Below are positions 4,750 to 11,178 of a DNA stretch of 12,628 nt, piece by piece (the stretch's first letter is position 1; each line of letters opens with the position of its first letter). A program made the position numbers and the translations under genes. The DNA is taken from NCBI GenBank assembly GCA_035627835.1, contig DASPKX010000139.1, forward strand, positions 1 through 12,628, given 5' to 3'. The notes beneath the pieces are model-generated. The model was not told the origin of the DNA, did not search any database, and worked only from the letters and a program-made list of their open reading frames with translations. This DNA comes from DASPKX01 sp035627835 (GTDB lineage: Bacteria; Verrucomicrobiota; Verrucomicrobiia; Limisphaerales; SXQI01).

Positions 4750-6772
4750 GTCGGAAATTGGCAACGGCGTCAGTATTACTATGATGGAAGAGCGGACGGA
4801 CCAAGAGCTTTTAACGGAATTCGCATCGCGAAAGTCGGACGATGCCTTCGCTCTACTGGTCCAACGCTACATTGATCTGGTTTATTCCGTGGCGGTGCGC
4901 CGGTTGGGATGTCCCACTAATGCACACGATGTGGTGCAGGCGGTCTTTCTTATTCTTGCGAAGAAAGCGGCTCATCTCTCTTCTCAGACGACCCTTCCCG
5001 CATGGCTGTATAGAACGACACTCTATGCCTGCGCAGATTTCCTAAAACTGGAAGCCCGTCGTAGAGAGCGTGAAAAGGCGTACACTATGGAGACTTCGGA
5101 CACTGCTGAGAAGGAAAGCTCCTGGCAACTCGTGGCCCCTCATTTGGACAGCGCTCTGGAGCGGTTGGCGGAAAAAGACCGACTAGCCATCATCCTAAGG
5201 TTCTTCCGCGGATCCTCCTTCAAAACGATCGGCGAGACGCTTGGGGTCTCGGAAGATGCAGCCCAGAAGCGTGTGGACCGGGCTCTTGGGAAACTCAAAG
5301 CTGGTTTGGCGGGTTCCTGCGGCCAGTTCTCCGTCCTCTTTTTGGCCAGCATGCTCTCCCAATACTCTGTCCTCGCGGCGCCACCTAGTCTTGCGTTAAC
5401 GACGGCTGCCGCTGTGAGTGGCGCTGGCACGTCGTCGCTTTCCGTAATTGCTGTTATGAAATCAACCTTGAAAACGCTCTTTTGGAGCAAAGCCAAACCG
5501 GTGCTCATCGCATTCTGCCCCCTCATGGCCGTAGCAGCGGTGCAGTTGAATCAGCCTGAGGATTTTCCACCGATAGCGGTGCGACTGAAATTATCGCCTC
5601 AGGGAGCGAATGCGGCACTTTCGCCGATGCCAGACACGGTTTACCCAATGCAGAGGATCGTGCTCACGCCCGAAAGGCCACTCGCCGTGAAGAAAGTTCC
5701 CGAAGGGTTAACAGACCCGTTATTTGGGGAGTATCTTTTTGGCCCATCTGAACGCCGTCACACGGTCCATTTCCTCGTCGACGATGGCGAGGTCGCGGAC
5801 CCACCCCGCACGCGCCTATGGCTGGATTCGAACGGCAATGGAGACTTTATGGACGATCCTATCCCGCAGCGGAGGTCGCCGAAGTTCGCGGAGTTCATCG
5901 GCGTTCTTAATCTACCCCAAACGTCTGGCGCAGCTCAGGTGAACGTCCGGCTCTGGCGAATGGCGCCGACAGATCCTTATTTCAAACAGGGCGGGAATGA
6001 TCGTCTGATTTGGCTGACACGGGATTATATGAGGACAGGCTACGTTTCTTTTCCCGAGAAAGCAGTACGAGCTATCTTCGATAATGATGACGCTACCGGT
6101 GATTTCCGCGCAGTCGAAGGCTCGTCAGACGCAAGCGTGCTGTGCCTCGATTTGAATGGTGACGGAAAGTTTTTCCGCCGCGGCGAGCGGTTCGCAGCCA
6201 ATAAGCCTTTTGCGATTAACGGCCGGTCATATATCATGAGCGAGATTTCGCCTGATGGCAGCGCCTTTTCGCTCTTACCCGCCAAGACACGAACGACGGA
6301 CGTTCCCATTCTCCCCGACTTTGTTCCAGGCGACGTGATCCCTGCCTTCAAGGGAATGACTCTCGACGGGAAGAGCATGTCCTTCCCGCAGGACTTCAAA
6401 GGAAAGCTCGTGATCTTGGATTTCTGGGGAACGTGGTGCGGGCCGTGCATCGCAGAATTGCCAAACCTTCGGGGGGTCTTCGAAAGGTATGGTGATAAGG
6501 GAGTCGCCGTTATTGGGATACCCGTGGAAATTAAACCTAATCGGGACACCGTCGAGCGTTTCGTAAAGCAACATCGCGTGACATGGCCGCAGCTTTGGGA
6601 TGAAGCAGGGTTTAAGGCAGAACTTCCCAAGCTCTTAGACGTCACTGGCCTACCGCATGTTCTCTTGGTGGACGGGGATTCCGGGCTGATTATTTCGGAT
6701 TCAAACGAATTGCGCGGTGAGCGACTCGCTCCACGGATTGAGGCGTCGCTGGCCAGTAAACGGGGCAGATGA
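4748..6772 (+). CDS. ECF sigma factor fused through a membrane segment to a TlpA-like thioredoxin domain
   Basis: 674 residues in one frame. Sigma region 2 is ~16-110 (DDAFALLVQRYIDLVYS, DVVQAVFLILAKKA) and region 4 ~134-187 (LAEKDRLAIILRF, GVSEDAAQKRVDRALGKLK). An Ala-rich hydrophobic linker (~193-235) and a likely membrane helix (~250-266, PVLIAFCPLMAVAAVQL) follow. The central part carries two EF-hand-like loops: LDSNGNGDFMDD (359-370) and LDLNGDGKFF (467-476). The C-terminus (~522-670) is a TlpA/AhpC-type redoxin: VILDFWGTWCGPC with active-site Cys564 and Cys567, and a cis-Pro candidate in TGLPHV (Pro636). The predicted layout is a cytoplasmic sigma domain and an extracytoplasmic, possibly calcium-binding thiol-disulfide domain. 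The loop+redoxin half resembles stand-alone thiol reductases of Bacteroidetes and Planctomycetes. Redox or envelope sensing is inference. Start: ATG 4748 gives the longest sensible protein; 4781 or 4784 is possible, and no start has a clear Shine-Dalgarno. Confidence 0.88.
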   Translation: MSEIGNGVSITMMEERTDQELLTEFASRKSDDAFALLVQRYIDLVYSVAVRRLGCPTNAHDVVQAVFLILAKKAAHLSSQTTLPAWLYRTTLYACADFLKLEARRREREKAYTMETSDTAEKESSWQLVAPHLDSALERLAEKDRLAIILRFFRGSSFKTIGETLGVSEDAAQKRVDRALGKLKAGLAGSCGQFSVLFLASMLSQYSVLAAPPSLALTTAAAVSGAGTSSLSVIAVMKSTLKTLFWSKAKPVLIAFCPLMAVAAVQLNQPEDFPPIAVRLKLSPQGANAALSPMPDTVYPMQRIVLTPERPLAVKKVPEGLTDPLFGEYLFGPSERRHTVHFLVDDGEVADPPRTRLWLDSNGNGDFMDDPIPQRRSPKFAEFIGVLNLPQTSGAAQVNVRLWRMAPTDPYFKQGGNDRLIWLTRDYMRTGYVSFPEKAVRAIFDNDDATGDFRAVEGSSDASVLCLDLNGDGKFFRRGERFAANKPFAINGRSYIMSEISPDGSAFSLLPAKTRTTDVPILPDFVPGDVIPAFKGMTLDGKSMSFPQDFKGKLVILDFWGTWCGPCIAELPNLRGVFERYGDKGVAVIGIPVEIKPNRDTVERFVKQHRVTWPQLWDEAGFKAELPKLLDVTGLPHVLLVDGDSGLIISDSNELRGERLAPRIEASLASKRGR

Positions 6773-7185
6773 TGGCCGCGGCTTCGATCTCACGAGGGTA
6801 AGAGTGACGATGACGTTGTGAGCAGAATGAAAGCACCCATTCCGCTCATCATGACGACTGCGATAGCGATGATGTGTATGGTGCACTACCGGACTGCACT
6901 TAAGCATCGGTCTTCGGCTTCTTTCGGACTATTCTTCATTTCATGAACGAGCCATGTGTGCGAGCTCGTCAACGTGGTTGCTGGATAGATCGTGCTGCTT
7001 AACCATTTCGGTACATCTTCCCGTCCCATCTCTTTGTGCAGGTATTTCTATGAAAGACTATGAGCATGAACGAAGCTCTGAGCAGTTGAAAGACCCCGAT
7101 GAACGTCTCGCGTTGCGAGACGGGGACGGGGTCTGAGTACACCCCCTAGCGATCTATTTGGCCGCTGTGTTTATTAGCAGCCTAC
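6773..7185. other. Non-coding stretch between sigma gene and repeat copy B
   Basis: No gene is well supported. A 39-codon frame (6827-6946, MKAPIPLIMTTAIAMMCMV start) has a hydrophobic start but no Shine-Dalgarno and no recognisable family. A 60-codon frame at 6954-7136 runs straight into the strong hairpin at 7091-7134. No terminator with a T tract is visible after the sigma gene. Confidence 0.4.
7091..7134. repeat. Two-tier inverted repeat (strong hairpin)
   Basis: Outer stem AGACCCCG (7091-7098) pairs with CGGGGTCT (7127-7134). Inner stem CGTCTCGC (7104-7111) pairs with GCGAGACG (7115-7122) around loop GTT. An ATGAA/GGGA internal loop separates them, giving 16 perfect pairs. No T tract follows, so it is not a typical terminator. 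It may be a structured RNA element or a palindrome of the kind left by IS200/IS605- or REP-associated transposases; the latter is a guess. Confidence 0.55.
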
Positions 7186-7363
7186 TTATCTCACACCGGG
7201 AACGTAGACCTAGCGGGACAAGCATGAGATTACCGAAAAGCGAAAAGCCGCCCCTTTCGGAACGGCTCTTGATCGCACACAACCCGGTTAAAGGCATAGA
7301 AGAACGGGCCGTGCTGCCTGAGAAGGGTAGCAAGGCCAGCGCGCAAAGCTACCTAAAAGTGAA
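7186..7363. repeat. Dispersed ~178-bp repeat, copy B
   Basis: Same orientation as copy A (2313-2490), gap-free, ~87% identical by eye, with the 55-bp identical core at 7233-7287. It keeps the ATCTCA/TGAGAT pair, the core hairpin (7243-7270) and the 3' GTAGC...GCTAC pair. Unlike copy A, it has no DUF3606 gene on its left. The insertion sequence lies in its 3' edge: the target duplication (7351-7367) overlaps the last bases of the copy. Confidence 0.8.
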
Positions 7364-7367
7364 ATGG
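7351..7367. repeat. Left copy of target-site duplication
   Basis: ACCTAAAAGTGAAATGG is repeated exactly at 8889-8905 on the other side of the insertion sequence. The copies diverge immediately outside this 17-mer. Duplication length is 16 or 17 bp, depending on whether the A at 8889 belongs to the element end (TGTC...GACA) or to the duplication. Confidence 0.8.
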
Positions 7368-7418
7368 TGTCGTGACTCCATGAAAATGTCCCCATGTGAA
7401 CTCTTTGAAAATGTCCCC
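7368..7418 (+). repeat. Left terminal region of the IS with two GAAAATGTCCCC boxes
   Basis: Boxes at 7382-7393 and 7407-7418 are probably transposase-binding sites. The outer 26 bp mirror the right end with five mismatches. Confidence 0.75.
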
Positions 7419-7454
7419 TTTTGAGGGTGGGCGGTGTAGCAGCAGGGGCAGACG

Positions 7455-8855
7455 ATGGAGAAGCTGCTCATGAGCCACAAAGAAAGGCGGCGCCTGGCCG
7501 TGCTGGAGGATGTAAAAGACAACAAGCTAACCTTGGTTCAAGCAGCGGTGTTGCTGGCGTTGGGGTACCGGCAGGCCAAGCGGGTGTGGAAGCGCTATCA
7601 GGCGCAAGGGGACTCCGGCCTTGTGCATCGGAGCCGGGGGCGCGCCAGTTCCCGCCGCAGGCCCCAGGCTGAACGTGCGCGGATTGTGGCGCGCTGCCTG
7701 GAGAGGTATCCGGATTTTGGCCCGACGCTGGCGGCGGAGCATTTGCGCAAAGAAGGGCACAAAGTGGACCATGAGACGTTGCGCCGGTGGCTTTTGGCTG
7801 AAGGGCATTGGCGGGTGAGGCGCAAGCGGCAGAAGCACCGGCGGTGGCGTGAGCGCAAAGAGTGCTTTGGCCAGATGGTGCAGATGGATGGGTCGCATCA
7901 TGATTGGTTTGAAGGGCGTGCTCCGCGCGCCGTGCTGATGGTTATTATTGATGACGCGACCAACCGGACACTGGCGCGCTTTTACCCGCAGGAAACGACG
8001 CGCGCGTGCTATGACATGATCGAGCGATGGATTCGCAGCCACGGTGTGCCAGCCAGCTTGTATGTGGATCGCGACAGCATCTACCGCTGCGAGCGGCTGC
8101 CGACTGTGGCCGAGCAGATCGCGGGGCGCGAGCCGCGGACGCAGTTTGGCCGGGCGATGGAGCAGCTCGGCGTGGAGTTGATCCTGGCCAACTCCCCGCA
8201 GGCCAAAGGGCGGGTGGAGAGGCGCAACGCTCTGTTTCAGGATCGGCTGGTCAAAGAGATGCGCTTGGAGGGGATCAGCGACATGGCGGCAGCCAACGAG
8301 TTTTTAAGCCGGGTGTTCCTGCCCGCGCTCAACCGGAAGTTCACAGTGGCTCCGAAAGCCGCGGCCGATGCGCACCAGAAGCTTAGCGCCTCGCTGTTGG
8401 AGGTGTTGAGTTGGGAAGAAGAGAGGACCGTGGGCAATGATTGGACAGTGGTGTGGAAGAACCGCTGGTTCCAGATAGAGCGGCAAGAGGAGGCGCTAAA
8501 TCTCGCAGGCAAGAAGATAACAGCTCGGGAGATGCGGGACGGGCGCGTGGAACTGCTGCATGGGCAGCGCAGGCTGAAAATGCGCGCCTTAGAAGGCAGG
8601 CCGGAGCCGAAGAAACCCGCGCCAGCGCGGATCGGGCGAGTGGAGCTGGTCAAACCCCCAGCCACTCACCCGTGGAGAAACGACAAGGTGGCGGCGGGCC
8701 AGGAGTTCTTCAGGAAAAAGAGAGCCGAGGGCGCATGGCTCAAAGCGGCACGGGCGTCATGCGGCTGCGGGCTCCGTTACAGCCTCGCTACGCTCGGCTT
8801 CCACTTCGCCCGCAGCCGCATGATAACAACGAGCAAAGGGGACATTTTCACCTGA
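7455..8855 (+). CDS. ISNCY/IS1202-type DDE transposase
   Basis: 466 residues. The ATG at 7455 is preceded by AGGGG at good spacing. The N-terminus has a helix-turn-helix that binds the ends (~13-50, LTLVQAAVLLALGYRQAKRV), followed by a second basic DNA-binding region (~70-130). The catalytic core has the DDE layout: D145 in QMDGSHHDWFEG, D205 or D207 in YVDRDSIY, and E255 in NSPQAKGRVERRNALFQD. The family feature HPWR appears at 405-408. The last ~32 residues (from about 435) are encoded by the internal palindrome and the right-end boxes. They are probably not part of the original fold, so the reading frame seems extended at its 3' end. It catalyses cut-and-paste or copy-type movement of this element. 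The catalytic residues look intact, so the enzyme may be active. Confidence 0.9.
   Translation: MEKLLMSHKERRRLAVLEDVKDNKLTLVQAAVLLALGYRQAKRVWKRYQAQGDSGLVHRSRGRASSRRRPQAERARIVARCLERYPDFGPTLAAEHLRKEGHKVDHETLRRWLLAEGHWRVRRKRQKHRRWRERKECFGQMVQMDGSHHDWFEGRAPRAVLMVIIDDATNRTLARFYPQETTRACYDMIERWIRSHGVPASLYVDRDSIYRCERLPTVAEQIAGREPRTQFGRAMEQLGVELILANSPQAKGRVERRNALFQDRLVKEMRLEGISDMAAANEFLSRVFLPALNRKFTVAPKAAADAHQKLSASLLEVLSWEEERTVGNDWTVVWKNRWFQIERQEEALNLAGKKITAREMRDGRVELLHGQRRLKMRALEGRPEPKKPAPARIGRVELVKPPATHPWRNDKVAAGQEFFRKKRAEGAWLKAARASCGCGLRYSLATLGFHFARSRMITTSKGDIFT
8757..8823. repeat. 16-bp perfect inverted repeat inside the IS 3' end
   Basis: TCATGCGGCTGCGGGC (8757-8772) is exactly mirrored by GCCCGCAGCCGCATGA (8808-8823) around a 35-nt loop. 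The loop contains a smaller AGCC/GGCT pair flanking CTACGCTCG. It lies inside the transposase reading frame, 15 bp before the first right-end box. Possible roles are a 3' hairpin limiting read-through, an end-recognition structure or a captured palindromic element. Confidence 0.8.
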
Positions 8856-8889
8856 GTTAAGAAGGGGACATTTTCAAAGAGTTTTGACA
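8838..8889 (-). repeat. Right terminal region of the IS with two inverted boxes
   Basis: GGGGACATTTTC occurs at 8838-8849 and 8864-8875, the inverted form of the left-end boxes. The element ends TTTTGACA at 8889. The inner box overlaps the last codons of the transposase. Confidence 0.75.
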
Positions 8890-8905
8890 CCTAAAAGTGA
8901 AATGG
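8889..8905. repeat. Right copy of target-site duplication
   Basis: ACCTAAAAGTGAAATGG, identical to 7351-7367. Sequence after it does not continue the dispersed repeat, so the repeat copy ends at or within the target site. Confidence 0.8.
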
Positions 8906-8928
8906 GAGGTTAAGGGGCAGAACTTGCG

Positions 8929-8942
8929 AAGCCTTAAGGCTT
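8929..8942. repeat. 14-bp perfect palindrome upstream of the three-gene operon
   Basis: AAGCCTTAAGGCTT, with a CTTGCGA direct repeat on either side (8923-8929 and 8940-8946). It lies ~190 nt upstream of the operon's first start, in the gap that should contain the operon promoter. An operator role is only a possibility. Confidence 0.35.
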
Positions 8943-9133
8943 GCGACGAGTCAATGTTTCTGTTCGCGTGAAGAGTCCGACGTCATGGCACCATTCACAT
9001 TGAGTCCCTCTTCACTTTTGTTCAGACCATCTGGGGTCCTGAAAATTGCCTGCACCGCTTGAGGGAAGGAACAACCAAAAATAAGATTGGGGACAATCGG
9101 CAGCCGGAATTTTGTCCACTGGATCGTGGTTCC

Positions 9134-10840
9134 ATGAATACAATCTTTGACAAAGGGAGAGAAACCCGGCCCCGGAAAGACCCAAGGTGGTCGCGCGCAG
9201 AGGAGGCCCTTATGCTAACTCTCCCTGTCACATTTCTCCTCTGGATTCCAACCTGTTTCATATTTGGAGGGTATGTGGCGGCGGTTGCCTACCCATTCTT
9301 TGTGCTGGTAGGTGCCCCCTTACAGCTTTCGGTTTGGAGGGCGGCGCGAGGTGGGATCCGGGAGGTGGCCTCGTCTTTTGTAGCTTGGGGACTGGCATTG
9401 TTAGTGGCAGGGGGTTGTGTATTTATACTTCAGCGATGGACGTTTACCGGGGTTTCCCTTTGGCATGGGTTTTCCTGGAATAATATCCCATTATCGGCTG
9501 CTCTCGGCGCCCCTGCGGGTGCCGTCTGGGTAACCTGTGTCCTTAAACGCTGGTCTTTCATTCCAGGAGCGGTTTTCGGGACCCTTTATGTGGCGAGTTT
9601 TACACTCACGCACTCCTGGGGGGAAGAAGCGGGCTTTCCCAGCGCAATCGATGGCCTCCTTCTTGGCGCCGGATTCCTCACGCCTACGCTGCTTCTGGCC
9701 CCGGCGCTAGGATGGCTTGAAGGCAGGGAAGATAAGCTCTGCAATGAGCATGCTGGAGGTCGTAAGGTTGTGGTGGGCTTTTATGTAATTGCTGCTGTGG
9801 CATTCTTCCTCCTATACAGCCTGGCCGGCCCCGACGCCGTCCATAAACTTTGGCGGTCCTCGGAAAAGTGGGACGTAGCGTCCCCGACTCCAACTCTCAC
9901 GACAGAATACAGATATGACATCGGTGCGAAGTCTCGCGGCGAAGAGGTTTTTGCCGTAGTGGGTAATCGAGTGCACCATCTGAATCTTGGCACGAAACAG
10001 GCGCGAACTTTTGGGGTCATACCCCGTAACTTCGGAGTTCAGCTGTGGGGGACGAATCGGTTCATTGTCACAACGCGGCATAGAATCATTGTGTGCAACG
10101 ATAGAGGGCGTGAATGGTCGAGGCGAGTTCCGTTCAATCCTCTGTTCTATCTCGAAAACCAGAACTCGGAACTGGTCATGGGCGGCGGCTTTGAAGTCCT
10201 GTGCCTCGACTCCCGTGGGGGACGCCGGTGGGCAACTTCGTTAAGACACCACGGAGCGCTGGCCGAGCTCTTTGAGGCCGCTGAATTGCCCGATGGGAGA
10301 GTCATTGTTTTGGACTTTAGTGGCCACGCATTTCTACTTTCTCAACAAGGCGCCGTCCTTTGGAATACGGCGACGCGAATGACGGATGTCGCCGCCTTCC
10401 AGTTCCTCCCGCCAAACATTATACGTATTTCGGGGAGGGCTGAAGTGGTAACAATCTCGTATGATGGACAGGTCATTGCTCGCGAGCCAGCTCGCGGGAT
10501 CATTGGTTTCCATGGGAACTACCAATTGCGGATGGAGAACGGCCATGTTTACAGGACGGATTCGTCAGGGCATACAACCCTCCTGTCACCGGGGCGGCAA
10601 ATTAAACAGTGTGTTTTATCGCAGGAGAAGCTGCTCTTGCGCGAGGCCGATAAGGTCTTAGTAATGAACATAAGTGGGGAAATTGTGGGCCAAGTCCTTC
10701 TCACCACCCCGGAGATGCAGGTTCGATGTCTCGCAGGCAATCACGTCATCGCTGTGAGTCTCGGCGAGACTCGCGCCGTGTTCGCATTTCCAATCGAGCC
10801 CTTAAAGACCTCCTCAGGCGTTAAAGTGGGTTCCCTATGA
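9134..10840 (+). CDS. Polytopic membrane protein with C-terminal propeller-like domain
   Basis: 568 residues from the ATG at 9134. About seven hydrophobic helices fall at ~27-44, 46-66, 80-99, 117-136, 142-160, 173-194 and 211-231. The C-terminal half (~250-560) has about eight irregular ~35-residue beta units of PQQ/WD-like style, for example RHRIIVCNDRGREWSRRV, FEVLCLDSRGGRRW and GHAFLLSQQGAVLW, with recurring D-x-x-G and W positions. I do not recognise a named family. It looks like a membrane-anchored protein whose propeller binds a partner or ligand. Start choice is open: a TTG at 9059 gives the longest frame, ATG 9134 gives a natural polar N-terminus, and ATG 9212 has a perfect AGGAGG 5 nt upstream but would start almost inside the first helix. 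Its stop overlaps the cupin start (ATGA), implying translational coupling. Confidence 0.75.
   Translation: MNTIFDKGRETRPRKDPRWSRAEEALMLTLPVTFLLWIPTCFIFGGYVAAVAYPFFVLVGAPLQLSVWRAARGGIREVASSFVAWGLALLVAGGCVFILQRWTFTGVSLWHGFSWNNIPLSAALGAPAGAVWVTCVLKRWSFIPGAVFGTLYVASFTLTHSWGEEAGFPSAIDGLLLGAGFLTPTLLLAPALGWLEGREDKLCNEHAGGRKVVVGFYVIAAVAFFLLYSLAGPDAVHKLWRSSEKWDVASPTPTLTTEYRYDIGAKSRGEEVFAVVGNRVHHLNLGTKQARTFGVIPRNFGVQLWGTNRFIVTTRHRIIVCNDRGREWSRRVPFNPLFYLENQNSELVMGGGFEVLCLDSRGGRRWATSLRHHGALAELFEAAELPDGRVIVLDFSGHAFLLSQQGAVLWNTATRMTDVAAFQFLPPNIIRISGRAEVVTISYDGQVIAREPARGIIGFHGNYQLRMENGHVYRTDSSGHTTLLSPGRQIKQCVLSQEKLLLREADKVLVMNISGEIVGQVLLTTPEMQVRCLAGNHVIAVSLGETRAVFAFPIEPLKTSSGVKVGSL
9201..9206 (+). promoter_or_regulatory. 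Strong Shine-Dalgarno-like AGGAGG within the frame
   Basis: AGGAGG lies 5 nt before the ATG at 9212 and is the best ribosome-binding match seen in the window. It also encodes part of the in-frame Glu-Glu pair (GAG GAG), so it may be coincidence. If real, the membrane protein starts at 9212 and has 542 residues. Confidence 0.3.
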
Positions 10841-11178
10841 CAATAAGATCTCAGTCTAAGTCGCCCTATTACAAGTGGGCCGATGAGTGTGAAGGATGGC
10901 GGTTTGTTGAGGAACCGGGCTTAAGTGTCATTCGGGAACGAATGCCCCCGAATACGGCCGAGGTTCCTCACTGTCATAATGCTGCGAGGCGATTCTTCTT
11001 TGTGTTGGAGGGAGAACTCACAATTACTGTCGCAGGAAAAGCGTCCACGTTGCGCAAGAGCCAAGGTATCGAGGTAGCTCCCGGCTCCTTAGGCGCTTCG
11101 GCAACAGAAACGAGCCGCGCGCTAATCTTCTCTTGGTCAGCCGCAGGGAACAGGCTATCCATATTTGCTTTCACATGA
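10837..11178 (+). CDS. Small cupin-domain protein with degenerate metal site
   Basis: 113 residues, a single cupin (cupin_2-like) barrel. Motif 1 is recognisable: SVIRERMPPNTAEVPHCH (His45, His47), then RRFFFVLEGELTI with Gly59. The usual Glu after HxH is replaced by Arg51/Arg52. Motif 2 (GIEVAPGSLGASAT, 77-90) keeps the P-G turn, but the expected His is Gly86 and the expected Asn is Thr90. Two of four usual ligands are therefore missing, so metal binding and catalysis are doubtful; a ligand-binding or structural role fits better. ATG 10837 overlaps the upstream stop (ATGA), and its own stop overlaps the next ATG the same way. No separate Shine-Dalgarno is needed if the genes are coupled. Cupins of this type are cytoplasmic; no signal peptide is seen. 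Confidence 0.85.
   Translation: MTIRSQSKSPYYKWADECEGWRFVEEPGLSVIRERMPPNTAEVPHCHNAARRFFFVLEGELTITVAGKASTLRKSQGIEVAPGSLGASATETSRALIFSWSAAGNRLSIFAFT

Larger units (their letters stand above)
7368..8889 (+). mobile_element. Complete insertion sequence, ISNCY/IS1202-like, ~1.52 kb
   Basis: The element starts TGTCGTGACTCC and ends ...GAGTTTTGACA, with a single transposase gene and a 16-17 bp target duplication. Its outer 26 bp form an inverted repeat with 21 matches (7368-7393 versus 8864-8889 reversed). Each end carries two GAAAATGTCCCC boxes in inverted orientation (7382-7393, 7407-7418; 8838-8849, 8864-8875), spaced 25-26 bp. The left inner box region (7400-7420) matches the right outer end over 21 bp without mismatch. 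The IS1202-type group is known for unusually long target duplications, with a subgroup in the 15-17 bp range as I recall it; that match supports the assignment. Intact duplication and ends suggest a fairly recent insertion. Confidence 0.85.

Noticed and set aside
6040..6645. 201-codon minus-strand ORF
   Set aside because: Lies fully within the redoxin part of the sigma-thioredoxin gene; no domain resemblance.
6827..6946. 39-codon ORF with hydrophobic start
   Set aside because: No Shine-Dalgarno, no family resemblance and a short polar tail; not enough to call a gene.
7092..7134. Intrinsic terminator of the second sigma gene
   Set aside because: Over 300 nt from the stop codon and no T tract on either strand.
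6954..7136. 60-codon ORF
   Set aside because: Its 3' part is the strong hairpin 7091-7134, and the rest has no protein-like pattern.
7421..7672. Alternative frames over the transposase (several 65-171 codon ORFs on both strands up to ~8860)
   Set aside because: Shadows of the GC-rich transposase gene, which has clear DDE motifs.
7382..8875. GAAAATGTCCCC boxes as a CRISPR-like array
   Set aside because: Only two boxes per end, in inverted orientation, matching IS terminal repeats rather than an array.
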